This document shows, one piece after another, positions 1 through 5,220 of a stretch of DNA of 8,418 nucleotides. Origin of the DNA: QEXZ01 sp034660015 (lineage in GTDB: Archaea; Halobacteriota; Syntropharchaeia; Alkanophagales; Methanospirareceae); contig JAYEII010000076.1 of assembly GCA_034660015.1 (NCBI GenBank), positions 1 through 8,418 on the forward strand, read 5' to 3'. Below the pieces are notes generated by a model, which had not been told where the DNA came from, ran no database searches, and saw only the letters and a list, made by a program, of their open reading frames with translations. Both the position numbers and the translations under genes were made by a program. How positions within the stretch are numbered: the stretch's first letter is position 1; every line of letters starts with the position of its first letter.

Positions 1-461
1 TCTATTATCTGCCTTCTCAGCACGCCACAAAAAGTGCAAGGCGCCTGCTCAAATTTTCTTGACACTATTTCATCCAGCGTAAATCCAAACTCACGTTCAA
101 AGGAAAACGTAAAAAGCTCCACGTTCAACTGCTTTGCCATCTTCTCGGCATTCCTCAGCGTTATCGAGCGGAATCCCTTTATCCCTTCGTCCACCGCAAT
201 TGCAATGAATTCCAAATCGGTGCGTGGATGAAAAAACCGTTTTAGCATGTACAAAAGAGCTGAGCTGTCTTTCCCTCCGCTTAACGCCACGGCAATCTTA
301 TCCCCGCGCTCCACCGCCCGCTGTTTTCTTATCTCCTTCTTCACCTTCTTCTCTACATCATCAATGAAATGCTTTTCGCATAAGTGCAGCCCCGAGTATC
401 TCTGATAGATTATCGCTGGATTTGAACACCTTTTTTTGCTGCATTCAATTGCCATTGTCAT
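1..461 (-). CDS. TtuA/Ncs6-family tRNA 2-thiouridine synthetase, 3' part outside window
   Basis: This is the first 153 codons of a PP-loop ATPase that activates a tRNA uridine (U54 in TtuA, U34 in Ncs6/CTU1) by adenylation so that sulfur can be inserted. It acts in the cytoplasm with a ubiquitin-like sulfur carrier. The N-terminus has a zinc-finger pattern, C7, C12, C28 and H31, in the arrangement typical of this family. The PP-loop SGGKDS is at residues 61-66, preceded by the hydrophobic strand KIAVAL. CTFC at 142-145 supplies two of the three cysteines expected to hold the Fe-S cluster; the third would lie beyond the window edge. ATG at 461 is used; a second ATG at 455 (MAIEC) is equally possible, and neither has a clear Shine-Dalgarno sequence. 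The gene diverges from corA across a 117-bp gap. The family is clear, but which tRNA position it modifies cannot be told from this fragment. Confidence 0.88.
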   Translation of the reverse strand, partial: MTMAIECSKKRCSNPAIIYQRYSGLHLCEKHFIDDVEKKVKKEIRKQRAVERGDKIAVALSGGKDSSALLYMLKRFFHPRTDLEFIAIAVDEGIKGFRSITLRNAEKMAKQLNVELFTFSFEREFGFTLDEIVSRKFEQAPCTFCGVLRRQII

Positions 462-578
462 GGTCTCGTTCTTATACCGGGTGTGGAAATAGGAAGATAG
501 ATAATCGAAACATTTAAATTTAAAGCTATTATTAACTTTGAGTTACTTGTAGAAAAGGAAATGCAAGGAGGATAGAGA
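462..578. promoter_or_regulatory. Divergent promoter region between tRNA thiolation gene and corA
   Basis: An AT-rich near-palindrome, TTTAAATTTAAA at 513-524, is preceded by CGAAA at 506-510. This is a good archaeal BRE plus TATA box for rightward transcription, placing the corA start site near 540-545. Because the TATA is nearly symmetrical it could also serve the leftward gene. A short dyad, TAACT-N3-AGTTA (533-545), sits at the expected corA transcription start and could be an operator or a 5' hairpin. No terminator or RNA gene is seen in this gap. Confidence 0.55.
566..571 (+). promoter_or_regulatory. Strong Shine-Dalgarno of corA
   Basis: AGGAGG ends seven bases before the ATG at 579. 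It fixes the start of the CorA reading frame. No comparable site precedes the internal ATG at 894, so the downstream part is unlikely to be translated independently. Confidence 0.8.
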
Positions 579-1571
579 ATGAAGATTACAGCGATTAAAT
601 ACTCAGCTACGATACAACGGATATACGAATTGGAATCGCTTGAGGAGATACCCGCATTACAGGAGGAAAATTTTGTGCTCTGGATAGACATTACCGAACC
701 AACAATAGAAGAACTCCCGCCCCTTGGAAGCCTCTTTGGATTCCATCCACTAGCAATCGAAGATAGTGTGCAGGCAGAGGAAAGACCAAAGATGGATGAC
801 TACGATTAGTACCTATTCGTCATTGCGAAAACGATAAATGCCGGAGAGGAAAGTATTTCAACCGGGCAATTAAGCATTTTTGTCAGCAAATATATGCTGA
901 TAACAATCCACGAGAAGCAACTAAAACGTATAGAAGAGCTAAAAGAAAGAATCCTAAAGAAAAAGCCGTTGATATTAAAGGGAAGGGAAGATTTTTTGCT
1001 TTGTCGGATTTTAGATGCTATCGTAGATAATTACATCGCAGTTATAGAAGATTTTGAGGATAAGATGGATGAAATTGATGAAGAGGTCCTCGAAAAACCC
1101 ACTGGGCAAACCATAGAAAAGGTTAGAATGCTTATACGGCAAATTAGACACATTCACATAATCGTCAGGGGGCAGCGGGATGTGGTGGATAAGTTGGAAA
1201 GAAGTGATACGCCACTCATTAAACCCGAAACCCAAATTTACTTCCGGGATGTCTATGACCATACGATTTCTCTGTTGGATTCGATGGAGAATATACGAGA
1301 AAATGCAGAGGGGGCACTTGAGGTCTATCACTCATCCTTAGCTAATAAAATGAACGAAATAATGAAGGTGCTGACAATTATCGCAACGATATTTATACCT
1401 CTTACATTCATTACGGGAATCTATGGCATGAATTTCCAGGGTGGTGGGACGGATAAGCCCTTAAACATGCCAGAGCTCTATTCACCCTATGGGTATGTCT
1501 CTATCATGGTTGTAATGGCGGCTATATCGATATGTATGCTGATATACTTCAACAGAAAAGGATGGTTATAA
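579..1571 (+). CDS. corA: CorA-family Mg2+/Co2+ transporter with in-frame amber codon at position 77
   Basis: CorA proteins are homopentameric inner-membrane channels for Mg2+ (also Co2+ and Ni2+). The frame from ATG 579 to TAA 1571 is 330 codons, normal for the family. It has a soluble alpha/beta N-domain (HPLAIEDSVQ near residues 60-70), a long helical stalk (about 125-260), and two C-terminal membrane helices (about 264-282 and 305-323). The signature YGMNF is at 282-286, followed by the MPEL loop and a basic WL tail. Codon 77 is TAG, between DYD and YLFVIAK, within a normally conserved stretch; the rest of the frame is undamaged. Translation ending there would give a useless 76-residue fragment lacking the pore. 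Options are pyrrolysine insertion, a recent nonsense mutation, or a sequencing error. The strong ribosome site and intact remainder argue against an old pseudogene. Family assignment is firm; functional state is open. Confidence 0.88.
807..809 (+). other. In-frame TAG within corA (possible pyrrolysine codon)
   Basis: The frames on both sides of this TAG belong to one CorA protein: 579 and 894 differ by a multiple of three, and conserved CorA residues continue without a gap on either side. It is the only interruption in the gene. TAG also ends the M50 gene at 2899-2901, so if it is decoded, the decoding is not exclusive. Confidence 0.6.
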
Positions 1572-1572
1572 G

Positions 1573-1702
1573 GATGATGGATATTAATCTGAAAGAAAGA
1601 GAGGATAAAGTCACCAAATATTGCAAAGATTAAGAGAACGAGACTTCCAAATATCGCTGTCTTCTTTGCTATCCGCTTCTTTTCATAAACTTTTGTTATT
1701 AA
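1573..1702 (-). pseudogene. Remnant of a MarC-family membrane protein
   Basis: Read on the minus strand, this gap is open in one frame and gives LITKVYEKKRIAKK followed by TAIFGSLVLLIFAIFGDFIL, then SFFQINIHHP. This matches the second-helix region of MarC (UPF0056) multi-pass membrane proteins: a basic 'R-x-IA' stretch, a hydrophobic helix with 'FA-x-FG-x-x-IL', then 'FFGI-x-I'. An intact member is about 200 residues. Here the similarity ends where the corA 3' end begins, and a TAG lies just upstream at 1703-1705. Only about 40 residues survive, with no start signal. It is probably a relic of a gene deleted when the present neighbours came together. The assignment rests on pattern recognition of a short hydrophobic segment. 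Confidence 0.55.
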
Positions 1703-1746
1703 CTAAAAGAGTTAAGGCTTATAGGATATTAAGGGTGTAAACAAAA
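1699..1746 (+). promoter_or_regulatory. Putative promoter and operator dyad of the M50 protease gene
   Basis: A perfect 6-bp dyad, TTAACT-N5-AGTTAA (1699-1715), abuts a TATA-like GCTTATAGG (1717-1725). Archaeal spacing would put the transcription start within a few bases of the ATG at 1747, giving a leaderless or nearly leaderless message. That fits the weak ribosome site (AAGGGTG, 1731-1737). The dyad lies where a repressor would block TBP/TFB binding. It overlaps the end of the MarC relic. Confidence 0.4.
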
Positions 1747-2901
1747 ATGAAGTGGTCTTATCGGATTGGCAGTATCGGTGGTATACCTATAAAGCTGCAC
1801 CTCTCATTTCTTATAATACTACTAATTTTTATCTGGATATTTGCAGTTAACGATTTTAGAATTAAAACTCTTGGCATAATTATCGGTTTTGGAGGCATGA
1901 ATATTTCAACATGGCTGAAATACCTGTTGGGCGCAATTGCCTCGGTCCTTTTTTTCTCAACCATACTCTTTCATGAACTCAGTCACTCATTCGTGGCAAG
2001 GCGCTATGGGACAAAAATACTGAGCATCACCCTGTTCGTACTCGGTGGCGTGGCACAGATGGAAGAGATACCCAAAGAGCCACGAAAGGAAGCAAACGTT
2101 TCGGCTGCTGGCCCCGCCTTCAGCCTGAGTATCGGCGCCCTTGCCTATGCTATTTACTACATCTTCGGTCCGGTAAGCCTGACTACGCCCGGAGCGACGT
2201 TCAGGGATGCTGCTCTCATAGTCATGGGTATAATCGCATTTTACAATGTGCTACTTGGTCTCTTCAATCTTATTCCGGCTTTTCCCATGGATGGGGGCAG
2301 GATACTGCGTGCTTTGTTTGCTACGCGAATGTCATATATAGATGCGACTAAGAAGGCAGTTGCAGTGGGTGAGAGCTTTGCATTTGCCATGGGGATTCTC
2401 GGGTTACTAACATTGAATGTGGGAGGACTATGGTTAATATTCATAGCCATCTTCATCTACTTTGGTGCTTCGGGGGAGGAGAAGGCAACGATTATTTCGG
2501 TCTCTCTGGAAGGCGTTAAGGCCAGGGATGTTATGACTGCAGTCCCGAATGTTGTCTATGTGCCTCCAGACATGACGCTCACTCAGTTGGTAGATGTAAT
2601 GTTTAGAACCAAACACATAGGCTATCCGGTGCAAGAAGAGCAGAGTTCTCCGGTACTTGGAGTGATAACCTTTGGAGACGTCCGACAGATACCTGCCTCG
2701 AAGCGGGACACTACCAGGGTCGAGGAGGTTATGAAAAGAGAGATAATCACAATCGGGCCGGATACAGACGCCTCCGATGCCCTTAAATTAATGTCCAGCA
2801 AAAACATAGGTCGCTTGATTGTTATGGAGGAAGGACAGATGGTAGGCATCATCTCCCGGACCGACCTTATGCGAGCAGTACAGTTCCGAGGCAAAGAATA
2901 G
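1747..2901 (+). CDS. Site-2-type intramembrane metalloprotease (M50) with two CBS domains
   Basis: This membrane zinc protease of the S2P class cleaves transmembrane substrates inside the bilayer, typically to release regulators. At 384 residues it matches the archaeal architecture (compare Methanocaldococcus S2P): about six membrane helices, then tandem cytoplasmic CBS domains. The metal site HELSH is at 76-80 on a hydrophobic helix. The third ligand is D182 in NLIPAFPMDGGR (174-185), the second signature. AAGPAF at 120-125 is also family-typical. CBS 1 begins at RDVM (260) and runs to about 315; CBS 2 runs from EEVM (326) to about 380 and includes IGRLIVM. These domains usually bind adenine nucleotides and may gate activity. 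The start is ATG 1747, directly before MKWSYRIGSIGGIPIKLH, a normal N-terminus. The stop is TAG. The ClC gene follows in the same direction after 78 bp. The natural substrate is unknown. Confidence 0.92.
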   Translation: MKWSYRIGSIGGIPIKLHLSFLIILLIFIWIFAVNDFRIKTLGIIIGFGGMNISTWLKYLLGAIASVLFFSTILFHELSHSFVARRYGTKILSITLFVLGGVAQMEEIPKEPRKEANVSAAGPAFSLSIGALAYAIYYIFGPVSLTTPGATFRDAALIVMGIIAFYNVLLGLFNLIPAFPMDGGRILRALFATRMSYIDATKKAVAVGESFAFAMGILGLLTLNVGGLWLIFIAIFIYFGASGEEKATIISVSLEGVKARDVMTAVPNVVYVPPDMTLTQLVDVMFRTKHIGYPVQEEQSSPVLGVITFGDVRQIPASKRDTTRVEEVMKREIITIGPDTDASDALKLMSSKNIGRLIVMEEGQMVGIISRTDLMRAVQFRGKE

Positions 2902-2966
2902 AGAAAATCGCAGACATAGATTTATTAAGAGAAAGGGCAGGGGGTAATAGGGAGATTTTTCAAACA

Positions 2967-2973
2967 GGAAGGG
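2967..2973 (+). promoter_or_regulatory. Ribosome binding site choosing the GTG start of the ClC gene
   Basis: GGAAGGG (2968-2973 core) ends six bases before GTG 2980 and 15 bases before the in-frame ATG at 2989, favouring GTG. The rest of the 2902-2979 gap holds a TTTATTAA stretch (2921-2928) that could be a weak TATA box; otherwise the gene probably shares the upstream transcript. Confidence 0.5.
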
Positions 2974-2979
2974 ATAAAA

Positions 2980-4836
2980 GTGGCAGGTATGAAGGAATTT
3001 AGCATTAGCACAAAAGAACTGAAATATATAGGGCGGTGGGTCCCCTGGAGCATAGTAATAGGGATAGGAGCTGGGCTGGGTGCAATTGCCTTCTATTTGT
3101 TGTTACAAGCTGCAAGTGCTTTTTTCCAGGGGTATGTCTCTGGCTACTATCCCGTGCTGCCAGCAGGTGAATCAGGCATCTTTTCGGTGCCTGCCACTTC
3201 ATTCCGTTTGTGGGTACTTGCACTGGTTCCTGCGGTCGGCGGGCTTATTGCAGGTTTAATTATATACACATTTGCTCCAGAAGCGGAGGGGCATGGAACA
3301 GATGCGGTGATTGATGCATTCCACAAGAAAAACGGGGAGATAAGAAGAAGGGTGCCTCTGGTCAAGACAATCGCATCAGCCATAACCATCGGCTCAGGCG
3401 GGAGTGCAGGACGAGAAGGCCCAATTGCACAGATAGGCGGAGGATTTGGTTCTTTTATCGCCTCTCGGTTGAAAATGAGTGATAGGGAGCGGCGGGTAAT
3501 GATGCTCTGTGGCGCCGCAGCTGGTATCGGAGCTATATTTAAAGCTCCGCTTGGTGGCGCACTGTTCGGAATAGAAGTACTATATAAAAGGGATTTTGAG
3601 ATGGAATCTATGGTTCCCGCGATTGTTTCTTCCGTGATGGCATACGCCGTATTCTGCTCCTTTCCGCATATCGGATGGGGGCCTATATTCGCACTGCCCT
3701 ATGATTATACCTTCAATCACCCCTACGAACTGATTTTTTACGCGATATTGGGTGTCGCTTGCGCAGCAGCAGCTATTTTCTATATAAAAGTGTTCTATGG
3801 GACGAGGGGTCTCTTCAGGAGATTGAACATTCCAAATCACCTGAAACCCGCTATAGGCGGAGCAATACTCGGGCTTCTTGTGTTACTGGTTGGCTACTTT
3901 GAACCAGAAGCATTAGATGGCATTCTTGGTATGGGATATGGCTGCATCCAGTTAGCCATAAACGTAAAATGTGGTCTATTTATATTGCTTGTCGTTGCCA
4001 TTGCGAGGATATTTGCTACGTCATTTACCATAGGTTCGGGGGGAAGCGGAGGCGTTTTTGGGCCTTCTTTGGTTATAGGTGCCATGTTGGGCGGTCTGTT
4101 TGGCTGGCTTTCTCTTTATTTATCTCAGCTCTTCTTTCCCGGCGCAGAGATAATCACAGAAGTGACGTTGTCCGCATTCGTGCTTGTAGGAATGGCAGCT
4201 TTTTTCGCGGGTGCTGCGAAGGTCCCCATTGCAGCAATATTAATGATTTCCGAGATGGCGGGCAGTTACAGCCTGCTGGTGCCTTTGATGCTGACATCCG
4301 TAGTGGCTTATACGCTCTCCGGCGGCTGGACGATATATGAGAACCAGGAAAAAACGAGGAAAGAATCACCAGCACACAGTAGAGAGTTCAAGGTGGATAT
4401 TCTGGAAGGCATAAAAGTGAAGGACGCCTATACGAAGGACGCACTCACTATTCATGCAGATAAGACGGTGAAAGAAGCGCTTTACTTTGCCGAGAAGACG
4501 GGGCACATGACTTACCCGGTGGTTGATAAGGATGGGAAGATGGTCGGCATAACGACCATAATGGCGTTAGAAAAGCAAAGGGAGGAAGGAGCGGATTACA
4601 GGAAGATAGGGTTGATATGCGTAAAGGAGCAGGATGTAATCGTGGCATATCCGGATGAGTTTCTGGAGGACGTTCTGCATAAGATGGACACGTACAATGT
4701 AGGGCGATTGCCGGTAATGAAAAAAGAGCGTGAAGAAGGGAAAGGTCCGGAAGAATTAATCGGCATAATAAGCAGGTCAGATATAATAAGGGAGCACTGC
4801 CGCAGGTGGTCACGTATTAAGGGGGCGTCTTCTTAA
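2980..4836 (+). CDS. ClC-family chloride channel/transporter with C-terminal CBS pair
   Basis: ClC proteins are homodimeric membrane channels or H+/anion exchangers. This 618-residue protein has the membrane core at about 20-450 and two CBS domains (about 475-535 and 545-608), resembling the eukaryotic layout. GREGP at 144-148 carries the external gating glutamate E146. GGVFGPS at 357-363 matches the third signature. Y453 in GGWTIY is the likely anion-coordinating tyrosine. Two sites differ from the E. coli exchanger. The first signature GSGIP reads GHGTD (104-108), so the chloride-binding serine is replaced. In IEV (198-200), E199 aligns with E202 and V200 with the internal proton glutamate E203; valine there is typical of ClC channels. 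This suggests passive anion flow or altered coupling, as inference. It is likely co-transcribed with the M50 gene. A truncated DUF2283 start follows three bases after the stop. Confidence 0.92.
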   Translation: MAGMKEFSISTKELKYIGRWVPWSIVIGIGAGLGAIAFYLLLQAASAFFQGYVSGYYPVLPAGESGIFSVPATSFRLWVLALVPAVGGLIAGLIIYTFAPEAEGHGTDAVIDAFHKKNGEIRRRVPLVKTIASAITIGSGGSAGREGPIAQIGGGFGSFIASRLKMSDRERRVMMLCGAAAGIGAIFKAPLGGALFGIEVLYKRDFEMESMVPAIVSSVMAYAVFCSFPHIGWGPIFALPYDYTFNHPYELIFYAILGVACAAAAIFYIKVFYGTRGLFRRLNIPNHLKPAIGGAILGLLVLLVGYFEPEALDGILGMGYGCIQLAINVKCGLFILLVVAIARIFATSFTIGSGGSGGVFGPSLVIGAMLGGLFGWLSLYLSQLFFPGAEIITEVTLSAFVLVGMAAFFAGAAKVPIAAILMISEMAGSYSLLVPLMLTSVVAYTLSGGWTIYENQEKTRKESPAHSREFKVDILEGIKVKDAYTKDALTIHADKTVKEALYFAEKTGHMTYPVVDKDGKMVGITTIMALEKQREEGADYRKIGLICVKEQDVIVAYPDEFLEDVLHKMDTYNVGRLPVMKKEREEGKGPEELIGIISRSDIIREHCRRWSRIKGASS

Positions 4837-4839
4837 GCT

Positions 4840-4908
4840 ATGGATAAAATAAAAATCTGGTATGACAGCAAAGGCGATTACCTTGAAGGGCACAGTCGAA
4901 TTTTCTAG
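4840..4908 (+). pseudogene. DUF2283-like gene truncated by repeat element A
   Basis: ATG 4840 opens a frame reading MDKIKIWYDSKGDYLE. This matches the N-terminus of small DUF2283 proteins ('KIWYD-x-EGDYLE'), which are common in archaea, often about 60-80 residues long, and of unknown function. Directly after GDYLE the frame enters repeat element A at 4889 and ends within it: after six element-coded residues come TAG (4906-4908) and TGA (4909-4911). The missing remainder is not found on the far side of the element, so insertion was accompanied or followed by loss of the 3' part. The start is three bases after the ClC stop with a G-rich stretch (4821-4826) upstream, so it was probably the last gene of the M50-ClC operon. 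Confidence 0.6.
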
Positions 4909-5205
4909 TGAAATTGCTATATCCTTAAATTTCACCGCAGAGCACACGGAGAACGCAAAGGCACAAGAAAGAATAATTTTTGATAATCGAACGCAGATGA
5001 ACGCAGATAATCAGGATTTTAAAGTTAAACGTAAGGCATTTGATAATTTGAGGAAATAGTTTTCTGCGTAAATCTGCGTCTTAAATAGGTAGCAGTTATA
5101 CTTTATATACCACCAGAAAGCCTAAACAATGATTGGAACAGTCTTAAAACTCTGCGTACTCTGCACTCTCCGCGGTGATAAATCACTAACTTTTTAGACT
5201 GTGCC
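4889..5205 (+). repeat. MITE-like palindromic element, copy A (168 bp, split by a nested insertion)
   Basis: The ends GGCACAGTC and GACTGTGCC are inverted repeats. For this copy the perfect pairing extends outward to 14 bp (TGAAGGGCACAGTC), giving 4885-5209. Inside lie the GC-rich arms CACCGCAGAGCACACGGAGA (left) and the opposing CTCTGCACTCTCCGCGGTGA (right). Removing the nested insert with one copy of its duplication leaves exactly 168 bp, aligned without gaps to copy B (15 mismatches). No transposase is encoded, and the element has no convincing target duplication of its own. It accounts for the non-coding stretch between the ClC and helicase genes. As RNA it could form a long hairpin and might act as a terminator for the convergent genes; that is inference. 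Confidence 0.85.
4972..5110 (-). repeat. Nested 139-bp repeat inserted in element A
   Basis: The insert is flanked by direct repeats CACAAGAAAG (4962-4971) and CACCAGAAAG (5111-5120), a 10-bp target duplication with one mismatch. It contains opposed motifs AACGCAGATGAACGCAGAT near the left side and TCTGCGTAAATCTGCGTCTT near the right side, an imperfect inverted repeat without a clear perfect tip. Its right tip reads TACTTTATATAC outward, a good archaeal TATA sequence. The same end recurs at 8349 onward. No coding capacity for a transposase is present, so it would be non-autonomous. Confidence 0.75.
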
Positions 5206-5220
5206 CTTCAGATATTCGCA

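Noticed and set aside
34..231. Plus-strand 65-codon frame at the left edge
   Set aside because: It is antisense to the TtuA/Ncs6 gene, whose PP-loop and cysteine motifs are unambiguous.
1011..1331. Long antisense frames over corA, the ClC gene and others (for example 4448-4813 minus)
   Set aside because: They mirror strong coding frames on the other strand and show no family motifs or ribosome sites.
894..1571. Separate 225-residue CorA starting at ATG 894
   Set aside because: No ribosome site precedes it, and codons 78-105 before this ATG are clearly CorA in the same frame, so the true gene starts at 579.
4862..5059. 65-codon plus-strand open frame in the repeat region
   Set aside because: Apart from its first codons it is made of repeat element A and the nested repeat; it has no ribosome site and overlaps the DUF2283 remnant in another frame.
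4980..5090. Recurrent CGCAGAT/ATCTGCG units as a CRISPR array or tandem repeat
   Set aside because: Units are few, unevenly spaced, in opposite orientations and without unique equal-length spacers; they are the arms of an inverted repeat.
5190..5200. T-run after a stem as a dedicated intrinsic terminator
   Set aside because: The T5 run and stem belong to repeat element A and recur in copy B inside a coding region, so a dedicated terminator cannot be claimed.
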